From Saccharomonospora viridis DSM 43017 (lineage in GTDB: Bacteria; Actinomycetota; Actinomycetes; Mycobacteriales; Pseudonocardiaceae): a stretch of 64,000 nt of DNA. Both the position numbers and the translations under genes were made by a program. The DNA is taken from assembly GCF_000023865.1 (NCBI RefSeq), contig NC_013159.1, forward strand, positions 4,118,001-4,182,000, written 5' to 3'. How positions within the stretch are numbered: the first letter of the stretch is position 1; each line of letters begins with the position of its first letter. Shown piece by piece: positions 38,609 through 46,616 of the stretch. The notes beneath the pieces were generated by a model that made no database searches, was not told where the DNA came from, and was given only the letters and a program-made list of their open reading frames with translations.

Positions 38609-39316
38609 TCACTTCCCGGCGCACTCCAGCAAGAGGTCGGCGAGCGCCTTGGGCGCCGTCACCATCGCCTCGTGCCCGGTGTTCAACTCGTGGACCGGCC
38701 AGCCCTGCTCCCGGGCACGGTCGGCCTGGGCTCGGAACACCCGCATCCAGTCGACGCACTCGATGAACGTCGCGGGCACCTCGGTGCCCGCTCCGGTGAG
38801 GCGCAACGGATCGGTGTAGGTCTTCCACGGATGCGGGGTCAGCTTGGGCTGCAGCCAGTCGACGTCCGCCTGGTCGGTCACCCCGAGCACGGACAGCTTG
38901 CGGACGGGCACCAGCCATCCGAAGCCCTGTTCCTCCGCCGACGACGCCCAGTGGTGGGCGACCTCCTCGGGCAGCAGGTCCCGTGCCCGCTCGCCGTCGT
39001 CACCGACGAACGCGTCGAGGTACACGCGTCGGGCGATCGCGTCGGGGCACCGGTCGGCGACCCCGCTGATCACCTGGCCCGCGTAGCTGTGCCCGACCAA
39101 CACCACGTCCCGAAGTCCGAGCACGGTGATCAGCCGCACCACGTCCTCGATGTGGGTGTCGAGCCCCACGAGCGGGGAGAGCAGATGGCTCCGCTCGGAC
39201 AGCCCCGTGAGGGTGGGCGTGTACACGTCGTGCCCCGCCTCACGCAAGAACGGCGTGACCCTGTCCCAGCACCAGCCGCCGTGCCAGGCGCCGTGAACGA
39301 GAACGAAGGTACTCAT
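38609..39316 (-). CDS. Alpha/beta hydrolase in the ring-cleavage operon
   Basis: 235 residues. The oxyanion motif is VLVHGAWHGGWCWD; the nucleophile is Ser77 in GHSYAG; the base is probably the His in NTGHEAM. It belongs to the plant-type salicylate/jasmonate methylesterase-like group (HNL/EstC-like). Possible jobs here are release of gallate or protocatechuate from a methyl or other ester, or opening a lactone formed from the ring-fission product. It has no signal peptide, so it acts in the cytoplasm. Confidence 0.85.
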   Translation of the reverse strand: MSTFVLVHGAWHGGWCWDRVTPFLREAGHDVYTPTLTGLSERSHLLSPLVGLDTHIEDVVRLITVLGLRDVVLVGHSYAGQVISGVADRCPDAIARRVYLDAFVGDDGERARDLLPEEVAHHWASSAEEQGFGWLVPVRKLSVLGVTDQADVDWLQPKLTPHPWKTYTDPLRLTGAGTEVPATFIECVDWMRVFRAQADRAREQGWPVHELNTGHEAMVTAPKALADLLLECAGK

Positions 39317-39352
39317 GCGACCACCACCGTGACACGCTCGCGCATCCCGCGC

Positions 39353-40054
39353 TCACTCCTCATCGTCGTCATCGTCCACATAGGTCACACCAAGCTGCTC
39401 GAGCTTCTTCCGCATGCCGTAGAGGTCAAGGCCGAGCACACCGGCGCGGAACTGCTCACGTTTAGCCTGTTCGTTGGCCTCGCGTTCCTTCGCCTTGGCC
39501 GCGACCTCCGGTGCCTCCAATCGAGGCACGCACAACACGCCGTCGTCGTCGGCCACGATGACGTCCCCCGGCCTCACCTGGACACCCGCCAGCACGACGG
39601 GGACGTTCACGGAACCGGGGGTCGCCTTGACCGTGCCCTGCGCCGACACCGCCTTCGACCACACCGGGAAGCCCATCTCGGTCAGCTCGGCCACGTCCCG
39701 CACCCCGGCTTCGATCACCAGGCCACGTACGCCCCGGGCGGCGAGCTGAGTGGCGAACAACTCGCCGAACATGCCGTCCACCGACGGGGACGTCGTGGTC
39801 ACGACGAGCACGTCGCCGGGCCCGCACTGCTCGATGCAGGCGTGGATCATGAGGTTGTCGCCGGGATGGCTGAGCACCGTGACGGCCCGGCCCGCGATGC
39901 GGGCCCCCGGGTAGATCGGGCGCAGCACCGGCTCGGTCAGACCACGCCGTCCCATGGCCTCGTGCACGGTGGCCACACCGAGCCGCTGCAATTCGGCGAC
40001 CGCGTCCGGGTCCGGGCGCTTGTTCGTCCGGACGATGACGTTCCGGCTCACCAC
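39353..40054 (-). CDS. ligK: 4-carboxy-4-hydroxy-2-oxoadipate aldolase
   Basis: 233 residues of the RraA-like class II aldolase family (GalC/LigK/ProA). It splits 4-carboxy-4-hydroxy-2-oxoadipate into pyruvate and oxaloacetate, the last step of gallate and protocatechuate 4,5-cleavage, and may also decarboxylate oxaloacetate. Signatures are ATVHEAMGRRG, the active-site GVRDVAELTEMGFPVW (Arg and Asp) and VIVADDDGVLCVP. The tail is highly acidic (DDDDDEE). The GTG start overlaps the stop of the galB-like gene. Confidence 0.9.
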   Translation of the reverse strand: MVSRNVIVRTNKRPDPDAVAELQRLGVATVHEAMGRRGLTEPVLRPIYPGARIAGRAVTVLSHPGDNLMIHACIEQCGPGDVLVVTTTSPSVDGMFGELFATQLAARGVRGLVIEAGVRDVAELTEMGFPVWSKAVSAQGTVKATPGSVNVPVVLAGVQVRPGDVIVADDDGVLCVPRLEAPEVAAKAKEREANEQAKREQFRAGVLGLDLYGMRKKLEQLGVTYVDDDDDEE

Positions 40055-40788
40055 AGCTGCGCTCCCACGGTCGGGAAGGTCCGCTTGTAGGCCTCCGCGT
40101 ACTGCACCGAGCTCGGCGCCCCGTTACGCACGGCCTGCACACCACGCCGCATGCCGAGGTCGATGTAGTAGCGGACGAGGTGTTCCTGCGCGGTCATGCA
40201 CTTCATCGCCTCGACCTTCCGGTCGAACACAGGCGTGATGTCGAGCAGCAGTTCGGGGTAGAAACCGCACACCTCGGGCTGGTGCGGCTCGAACTGCAAC
40301 ACCTGCGGCGCGCCCAGCGCCGGCGTGCTCGGGTCGGCGCCGTGGGCCTGGGCGATCATGCGGGCGGTCAGCGTCGTCTCGTGCGCCTGGTTGTGGTCCC
40401 GGTTGTACGGGTCATTGGCCACGTGCGTCAGCAGCACGTCGGGCTTGCGTTCCCGGATGATGCCGGCGATCCGGTCGACCACCTCGGGTTCCACCCGCAG
40501 CGGGTAGTCACCGAGATCGAGGAACTCGATCGTGGCGCCGAGTACCTCCGCGGCCTTGGCCGCCTCCTCGTGGCGGGCCTGCTTGACCCGCTCCACGGTC
40601 ATGCCTTCCTGCTTCCACAGCCCCCGCGACTCGCCGCGCTCTCCGTACGACAGACACAGCACGTGCACGGGGGAGCCGTGATGCGCGGTCAGCGCGATGG
40701 CACCACCCGCCCGCCACACGAAGTCACCGGAGTGGGCACTGATCACCAACACCGACGGAGCGGCCGAATTCTGAGACGTCGTGCTCAC
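40048..40788 (-). CDS. galB: 4-oxalomesaconate hydratase, PIG-L (GalB) type
   Basis: Hydrates 4-oxalomesaconate to 4-carboxy-4-hydroxy-2-oxoadipate. 246 residues of the metal-dependent PIG-L superfamily, whose AHPDD motif appears here as AHSGD (18-22), as in the Pseudomonas GalB group; DHNQAHE is the second metal site. This type replaces the amidohydrolase LigJ. It is the first gene of the operon, and a PIG-L hydratase next to the aldolase and LigAB is strong evidence for a 4-oxalomesaconate route. Confidence 0.85.
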   Translation of the reverse strand: MSTTSQNSAAPSVLVISAHSGDFVWRAGGAIALTAHHGSPVHVLCLSYGERGESRGLWKQEGMTVERVKQARHEEAAKAAEVLGATIEFLDLGDYPLRVEPEVVDRIAGIIRERKPDVLLTHVANDPYNRDHNQAHETTLTARMIAQAHGADPSTPALGAPQVLQFEPHQPEVCGFYPELLLDITPVFDRKVEAMKCMTAQEHLVRYYIDLGMRRGVQAVRNGAPSSVQYAEAYKRTFPTVGAQLW

Positions 40789-40965
40789 GGCTTTCAGAGA
40801 CCTCCCTTGGTCGGTTCCGCGGCGCGCCTAGTGGAGCGACTGCGCCTACCTCGCCTACCTCCGAACCTAGGAGTGGCCGACTCCGGAAGAATCGGAGCGA
40901 TGACGCGACGGTACCGGCCGATGGGGCGCTTCGTGGCTACGTCATCCGTCTCGGTCGCCGTCTTC
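40789..40965 (-). promoter_or_regulatory. Control region of the ring-cleavage operon
   Basis: 177 bp between the response regulator gene and galB, same strand. It contains a tandem 9-bp direct repeat, CGCCTACCT at 40843-40851 and 40852-40860, and an inverted repeat CTCCG/CGGAG at 40881-40885 and 40893-40897. These are candidate binding sites for the adjacent NarL-type regulator; no clear sigma-A promoter was found. Confidence 0.4.
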
Positions 40966-41646
40966 TCAGCCGGGCGGGGAGACGAGGCCTTCCCTGATGG
41001 CCAACAACGCGGCCTGGGTGCGGGAGGACAACTGGAGCTTGCTCAGCACGTTGCTCACGTGGGTGCGGGCGGTCCGCTCGCTGATCACCAGCCGGTCGGC
41101 GATCTCCCGATTGGACAGTCCCTGCCCCACGAGGACGAGGATGTCGCGTTCCCGCGCCGTCAACGACGTCACCCCCACCTGCGGTGACGCCATCCTGCGC
41201 GCGAGCAGCCTCGCCACGGCGGCGTCCAGGTGCACCTCGCCCTTCACGGCCGCCCGGACCGCTGTGGCGACCTCCTCGGGTTCGGCGTCCTTGAGCACGT
41301 ACCCCGCCGCGCCCGCCGAGAGTGCGGCATGTACGCGTTCGGCCTCGCTGAAGCTGGTGAGCACGACGACTTTCACATCGGGGTACGAGGCGAGGATGGA
41401 CCGCGTGGCCTCGATGCCGTCCAACCGCGGCATCTGGAGGTCCATCAACACGACGTGCGGCATGGGGTCACCGACGACGTGCCGTTCGTTCAACAGGTCC
41501 ACCGCTTCCTGACCGTCGGCCGCCTCGCTGACGAGTCGGAGATCCGGCACCGTCTCCAGATAGGCACGCAATCCACGGCGGACGATCGCGTGGTCGTCGA
41601 CCACCATCACGCGCACGGTCTCGGGCGCTGTGCTCCGCTCGGCCAT
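40966..41646 (-). CDS. Two-component response regulator, NarL/FixJ family
   Basis: 226 residues. Receiver domain with the acidic pocket VVDDH and phospho-acceptor Asp69 (VLMDLQMP), Thr/Ser at VVVLTSFSE and Lys at YVLKDA. C-terminal LuxR-type DNA-binding domain (LTARERDILVLVGQGLSNREI). The ATG shares its A with the stop of the histidine kinase gene (TGATG). It lies directly upstream of the ring-cleavage operon and probably controls it or the transporter. Confidence 0.92.
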   Translation of the reverse strand: MAERSTAPETVRVMVVDDHAIVRRGLRAYLETVPDLRLVSEAADGQEAVDLLNERHVVGDPMPHVVLMDLQMPRLDGIEATRSILASYPDVKVVVLTSFSEAERVHAALSAGAAGYVLKDAEPEEVATAVRAAVKGEVHLDAAVARLLARRMASPQVGVTSLTARERDILVLVGQGLSNREIADRLVISERTARTHVSNVLSKLQLSSRTQAALLAIREGLVSPPG

Positions 41647-43199
41647 CAGGACGCCTCCTTCATCGCGTAGGAGCCCTGCGCGGGCAGGCTCACCGCCACC
41701 GTCCAACCACCCGAGGGACGCGGTCCCGCGACCAACCGTCCCCGCCATCGTTCGGCACGTTCCCGCATGGACTGAAGGCCGAGACTCTCTCGTCGGAAGG
41801 CGGTACGGTCACGTGGCTTCTGCCCTTTGCCACGTCCGTTGTCGGATATCTTCACCAGCAACCCCCGATGATCGTGCTCCGGGGTCGTGATCGTGACCTC
41901 GGCCTTGGTCGCGTTGGCGTGCTTGATCACGTTGTGCAGGGCCTCCTGCACGATGCGGTAGACGTCCTCGGCCACTTCGAGATCCAGGTCGAGGGCATCG
42001 CCCACGGGGGCACGCACGTCGATCGTCAGTCCCGTGCGCGCCTGCAGGCTCGCGGCATGCGACCGCACGGCGTCCACGAGGCCGCGTTCGGCCAACTCCA
42101 TCGGACGTAGCTCGAACACGAGGCCACGCAGATCGGCGAGCGCGTTCTGGGACAGTTCCGCCAATTCCTGTGCCCCACCGCGCAGTTGGCTCAGATCGGC
42201 GTCCGGGCGTTCCAGTTGGGCCCGCAACGCCTTGGCCTGCATCCCCATCGAGAACAGGTGCTGCACCACGGAATCGTGCAGGTCCCGGGCGAGTTTGCGC
42301 CGTTCGTCGAGCTGGGCGCGCGACCGGGTACGGGTGAGCAAAGCCGCCGTCTCGATGGCGACCGCGGCGTGGTCGGCCATCGCGGAGAGGAACGTCAGCG
42401 AGCTCGGCCCCGGGTCCTCGCCCGGCGCGTAGTAGGCGTTGATGATCCCGACCGTGCGTCCTCGCACCACGAGCGGCATCGACACGAAGCTGTCCCAGTC
42501 GGGCCAGTCCATGATCACGTGCAGTGGTTCCCACGCGGGGTCCGCCATGATGACCGGCTTGCGGTGGAGCACGACCACCGGTTCACCGTGTTCGAGCACT
42601 TCCAAAAAGCGGATGTCCGCGCCGCGCCGCCTGCACTCGGCGAGCCGCTCCACGAAGTCGGTCGTCTCGCCGAATCCCGCCATACCGAGCAGTCGCAGTT
42701 CGTCGCGCGGGTCGTCGACGGCGAGGATCTGGGCCGCGGAGATGGCGGTGGTGGTGCACACTTCCCGTGCCATCGCATCGAGCGTCGCGCGCAACGACCC
42801 CGAATCGGCCACGCTCGACGCCGCGCGTGTGATGGCCGTGAGCCGCTCCTGTTGAAGCAGGATCTCGGTGATGTCGGTGAACCAGACCGCCACACCCCCG
42901 TTAGCCAGCTCGGACACGCGGTACTCCAGGTACCGCCTGCGTCCATCGGGCGCCGTCCACTCGGCGCGCTCCATCTCGTCCGAGCCCGAAGTCACGTTCC
43001 GCCGCGAGACGTCGAAGGGGGAGCGAGTGCCGAGCAGTCGGTCTTCCGGAACCCCGAGGATGCGCACACCTGCCGGATTGACCGTCACGAAATGACCGCG
43101 GTCGTCGAGCACTGCGAGTCCGTCACCGGACAACTCCACCAGCTCGCGCAACACCGCGGTGTCGAACGTGGTCTCGCTCCGGGCAGCGGTATGGCTCAT
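41646..43199 (-). CDS. Sensor histidine kinase with PAS and GAF domains
   Basis: 517 residues: PAS (about 15-115), GAF (about 120-285), HisKA_3 dimerisation domain with phospho-acceptor His308 (ARDLHDSVVQHLF), and an HATPase domain (EALHNVIKHANATKA; ISDNGRGKG). There are no membrane segments, so it senses a cytoplasmic signal, perhaps an aromatic acid, or redox state. The ATG has GGAGG seven bases upstream. It pairs with the response regulator that follows. Confidence 0.92.
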   Translation of the reverse strand: MSHTAARSETTFDTAVLRELVELSGDGLAVLDDRGHFVTVNPAGVRILGVPEDRLLGTRSPFDVSRRNVTSGSDEMERAEWTAPDGRRRYLEYRVSELANGGVAVWFTDITEILLQQERLTAITRAASSVADSGSLRATLDAMAREVCTTTAISAAQILAVDDPRDELRLLGMAGFGETTDFVERLAECRRRGADIRFLEVLEHGEPVVVLHRKPVIMADPAWEPLHVIMDWPDWDSFVSMPLVVRGRTVGIINAYYAPGEDPGPSSLTFLSAMADHAAVAIETAALLTRTRSRAQLDERRKLARDLHDSVVQHLFSMGMQAKALRAQLERPDADLSQLRGGAQELAELSQNALADLRGLVFELRPMELAERGLVDAVRSHAASLQARTGLTIDVRAPVGDALDLDLEVAEDVYRIVQEALHNVIKHANATKAEVTITTPEHDHRGLLVKISDNGRGKGQKPRDRTAFRRESLGLQSMRERAERWRGRLVAGPRPSGGWTVAVSLPAQGSYAMKEAS

Positions 43200-43311
43200 G
43201 GTCACACCTCCCGCCTCGCTCACCTGGCGTCCGTGCGCGGGACTTTCGCGCGTGACGCCACTCTCAACATATGTGAGGAACGCCGTGTCGAGCACACTCG
43301 CCACCCGGAGC

Positions 43312-43347
43312 GAACCGGCCCGTCACATTCCGCGAACGGGCCGGTTC
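43312..43347. terminator. Hairpin between the transporter and the two-component genes
   Basis: GAACCGGCCCGT (43312-43323) pairs perfectly with ACGGGCCGGTTC (43336-43347), 12-base loop. It lies 32 bases after the transporter stop on the minus strand and separates it from the kinase gene. Confidence 0.75.
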
Positions 43348-43378
43348 TTTCCGGAATCGGTTCGATCGAGGAACGTGG

Positions 43379-44707
43379 TCAGTTCTTCACGGAAGCGGAT
43401 TCCGGCGTCGAATCGGAACCACGGTTGACCTTCAGACCGATCACGGTGAGCAGGCTGACCAGTGACAGCCCGGTGACGTACAGTGCCAGTGGGGTCGACG
43501 AGCCGTACGCCCCGAAGAGCGCCGTCGCGACGATCGGCGTGAGCGCACCACCGAACATGCCGCCGATCTGGTAGGCGATGGAGATCCCGCTGTAACGCAC
43601 CCGGACGTCGAAGATCTCGGTGAACAGGCCACCCTGGGCACCCGCCATGATGCCCTGCACCACGGCGGCGACCGCGAACGCGAGGAACGCCAGCTCCACC
43701 TTGCCCGTGTTGACCAGCGCGAACATGGGGAACGGCCACACGACCGCCGTGAGGGCCCCGATGGCGTAGATGAGCTTGGAGCCGAACCGGTCGGACAGCA
43801 GCGCCGCGATGACGATCGTGACCATCCACACGACCGTGGAGGACATGATCAACGCCAGCAGCGTGCTGCGCTCGTAGCCGACCTCCGTGGTCCCGTACGT
43901 GAGCATGTACACGGTGACCGTGTAACCGACCGCGGGCGGGGCGATCGCGGCGAGACTGCCCAGCACGAGGTTGCGGGGATGCTGCTTCACCAGCTCCACC
44001 AGCGGAACCTTGCTGACCTTGTCCTGCTTCTTGACCTTCTCGAAGGCGGGCGCGTCCTCCAGCTTGCTGCGCACGATGAAGCCGAGGATCACGAGCAGGA
44101 AGCTGATCAGGAACGGGATGCGCCAACCCCAGGACAGAAAGTCCTCGTCGGTCAGACCGGACACGGCGAGGAACGCGAGGTTGGAGGTCAACACACCCAT
44201 CGGCACGCCGAACTGGGCGAAACTGCCGTAGATCGCACGCCGCTTCGGGGTCGCGTGTTCGGTGGCGATGAGAACCGCACCGCCCCACTCACCACCGACA
44301 CCGAAGCCCTGCGCGAGTCGGAGGATGACGAGCAGCAACGGTGCGGCGACACCGATGGCGGCGTACGTCGGCAACAGGCCGATCAAGAACGTCGACCCAC
44401 CTGTGAGCACCAACGTCAGCACCAACATCGGCTTACGGCCGAGTCGGTCACCGAAGTGTCCGAACAGCGCCGCACCCAGTGGCCGGGCGATGAATCCCAC
44501 CGCGAATGTCCCGAACGCGGCGAGAGTTCCCGCGACCGGCGAGAACTCCGGGTAGAACAACGTTCCGAACGCCAGCGCCGCGGCGGTACCGAAGATGTAG
44601 TAGTCGTACCACTCGATCGAAGTGCCGACGAAACTCGCCGCGAAGATGCCCTTCTTCGGTGGTCCGCCCTTCGCCTGAGCGCTCGAGCTTGTAGTAGATG
44701 TCTGCAC
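43379..44707 (-). CDS. MFS transporter, metabolite:H+ symporter (MHS) family
   Basis: 442 residues, about twelve membrane segments. MHS signatures: FVGTSIEWYDYYIFGTAAAL, GHFGDRLGRKPML and RLAQGFGVGGEWGGAVL, with TPKRRAIYGSFAQFG. This family (ShiA, KgtP, ProP, PcaT) imports organic and aromatic acids or osmolytes. Next to a ring-cleavage operon, import of gallate, protocatechuate or a related acid is likely. The GTG at 44707 has GAGGAG nine bases upstream; a frame starting 22 codons earlier is rejected. Confidence 0.9.
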   Translation of the reverse strand: MQTSTTSSSAQAKGGPPKKGIFAASFVGTSIEWYDYYIFGTAAALAFGTLFYPEFSPVAGTLAAFGTFAVGFIARPLGAALFGHFGDRLGRKPMLVLTLVLTGGSTFLIGLLPTYAAIGVAAPLLLVILRLAQGFGVGGEWGGAVLIATEHATPKRRAIYGSFAQFGVPMGVLTSNLAFLAVSGLTDEDFLSWGWRIPFLISFLLVILGFIVRSKLEDAPAFEKVKKQDKVSKVPLVELVKQHPRNLVLGSLAAIAPPAVGYTVTVYMLTYGTTEVGYERSTLLALIMSSTVVWMVTIVIAALLSDRFGSKLIYAIGALTAVVWPFPMFALVNTGKVELAFLAFAVAAVVQGIMAGAQGGLFTEIFDVRVRYSGISIAYQIGGMFGGALTPIVATALFGAYGSSTPLALYVTGLSLVSLLTVIGLKVNRGSDSTPESASVKN

Positions 44708-45115
44708 GGCTGCGTACTCCTCTGGACGCCAAGAACTGCGCGCTAGGCATGGACGCGGTCCGACAACCGGCACCTGTGTGGCCGCCGACTTCGGACCGCT
44801 GTGCCCGTACGGCTGCCAGTCCCAGACCTGTGCTGTCTGTGGCCGCCGGTCCCAGACCCGCGTCTACGTGTGGTCTGCCGGTCCTCGATATCCAAACCGC
44901 TGCATGCTCGAAAAACGCGAGTCCACTGACGTGCCTGAATGAGGTCTTCGGTGGTACCGCCGCTACGTCATATGTCGCGCACGCCCCCAACGCCCCGGTC
45001 AGAGAAAACGGGTTGGAAGTCACAAGTGGGCTCGCGAGCGCGCTGATTAACGTGGATCTCAACAGCATTCCACCGTGGGGGAAGGGTGGACCCTTCGACC
45101 GTGCAGGGAAGAACA
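44708..45115. promoter_or_regulatory. 408-bp divergent gap with four degenerate ~31-bp-spaced repeats
   Basis: No gene is seen. Related 14-mers begin at 44784 (GCCGACTTCGGACC), 44815 (GCCAGTCCCAGACC), 44845 (GCCGGTCCCAGACC) and 44877 (GCCGGTCCTCGATA), spaced 31, 30 and 32 bp, which places them on nearly the same face of the DNA three turns apart. They lie just upstream of the transporter gene (minus strand) and could bind the nearby response regulator. The half nearer 45115 shows nothing notable. Confidence 0.45.
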
Positions 45116-46576
45116 ATGACGTCTTTCACCGAGATCAAAACCGACCTGTTCGTCGACGGTGAGATACGCACCGCCGACGACACGCTCACGGTGATCGATC
45201 CCGCCGACGGCGAAACCGTCGTCGGCTACGCCGCCGCGGCGAGTGCCCAGCAGGCTTCCGACGCCGTCGCCGCCGCACACCGGGCCTTCCCCGAGTGGGC
45301 GGCGCTGTCACCGCAGCAGCGGGCGGAGCTCATCACGGCGGCACTGCCGTCCTTGGAGGCCGATCGGCAGGCCACGGCCGAGATCCTCACCCGCGAGAAC
45401 GGCAAGATCCTGTCCGAGTCGGTGGTCGACTCGATCGTGTTCGCCCACCGCTTCAAGCTGGCGACCGACCTCGTCGACGAAGTGGAGGCGGCACGGGAAC
45501 TCCCGGCCCCGCCCTACCGCACCCGCATCAGCCACCGCCCCCTCGGTGTCGTCACGATCATCGTGCCGTTCAACTGGCCACTGGCCATCCTCGCCGCGTC
45601 GCTGCCGTACGCGCTGCTCGCGGGCAACACCGTGGTGGTGAAGCCGCCACCGACCGCGCCGCTGGCCACCGTCCGCACGGTTCAGCTCGTCGCGCAGTCG
45701 CTTCCGCCGGGCGTGCTGAACGTCGTGACGGGGACCGACGCGGAGATCGGTCCGGCGCTCATCCAGGACGACCGGGTGAAGAAGATCTGCTTCACCGGAA
45801 GTCCCGGGGGCGGTAAGAAGATCATGTCGATGGCGGCGAACTCACTGACCCGCGTGGCACTGGAGCTGGGCGGTAACGACCCGGCCATCGTGCTCGACGA
45901 CGCCGAACTCGACGCCGAGGCCATGAAGCGGCTCTACTCCGGCATCTTCGACTCCACCGGGCAGATCTGCATGGCCGTCAAGCGCCTCTACGTGCACCGC
46001 TCCCGGTACGACGAGGTCGTGGAGGGGCTGTCGGAGCTGCTCGCCACCGCCCGCCTGGGCCACGGCCTGCGCGAGGACGTCACCATGGGTCCGCTGCACA
46101 GTGCCCGGCAGAAGGAGTACGTGCAGGAGCTCCTCGCCGACGCCGTCAAGGTGGGCGCCCGAATCGAGGAGTTCGGACAACCCGCCTCGGGCGCGGACCT
46201 GTCCCGCGGCAACTTCCTGCGGCCGTCGCTCGTCCTCGACCCGCCCGAGAAGTCCCGGGTGGTGCAGGAGGAGCAGTTCGGACCGACCGTGCCGATCCTG
46301 CCGTTCGACTCCGAGGACGACGTCGTGGCACGGGCCAACGACAACTGGTCGGGTCTGGCGTCGTCGGTGTGGACCCGCGATCTCGACCGCGCCGCCGCGC
46401 TCGCCGACCGACTGCACACCGGATACACGTTCATCAACGCCCACAGCGCCGCGAACCTCGACGAACGCGCGCCGTTCGGCGGGTTCAACCACAGCGGCAT
46501 GGGTCGAGAGATGGGTGTCGAGGGACTGCGGGAGTTCATGGACACCCACGCCGTCGGATTCCCGGTGTCGGAGTAA
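45116..46576 (+). CDS. NAD(P)-dependent aldehyde dehydrogenase of the aromatic island
   Basis: 486 residues. Asn153 (PFNWP), cofactor motif FTGSPGGG, general base Glu250 (LELGGNDP) and nucleophile Cys285 (TGQICMAVKR). Substrate is unknown. The position, divergent from an aromatic-acid-type transporter, suggests oxidation of an aromatic aldehyde such as vanillin, protocatechualdehyde or syringaldehyde, but this is inference. The ATG at 45116 with AGGGAAG upstream is preferred to one ten codons earlier. Confidence 0.87.
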   Translation: MTSFTEIKTDLFVDGEIRTADDTLTVIDPADGETVVGYAAAASAQQASDAVAAAHRAFPEWAALSPQQRAELITAALPSLEADRQATAEILTRENGKILSESVVDSIVFAHRFKLATDLVDEVEAARELPAPPYRTRISHRPLGVVTIIVPFNWPLAILAASLPYALLAGNTVVVKPPPTAPLATVRTVQLVAQSLPPGVLNVVTGTDAEIGPALIQDDRVKKICFTGSPGGGKKIMSMAANSLTRVALELGGNDPAIVLDDAELDAEAMKRLYSGIFDSTGQICMAVKRLYVHRSRYDEVVEGLSELLATARLGHGLREDVTMGPLHSARQKEYVQELLADAVKVGARIEEFGQPASGADLSRGNFLRPSLVLDPPEKSRVVQEEQFGPTVPILPFDSEDDVVARANDNWSGLASSVWTRDLDRAAALADRLHTGYTFINAHSAANLDERAPFGGFNHSGMGREMGVEGLREFMDTHAVGFPVSE

Positions 46577-46616
46577 GACGGCGCGACGGACGCGAGCCGG
46601 GCCCGGCGGCCCGAAG

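Noticed and set aside
44698-45162. 154-codon + strand frame in the transporter-aldehyde dehydrogenase gap
   Set aside because: It overlaps the aldehyde dehydrogenase start out of frame and has no recognisable domain; the gap is better read as a control region.
46596-46607. GCCGGG/CCCGGC palindrome between the aldehyde dehydrogenase and methyltransferase genes as a terminator
   Set aside because: It is only 12 bp with no loop, and such GC palindromes are common by chance in this base composition.
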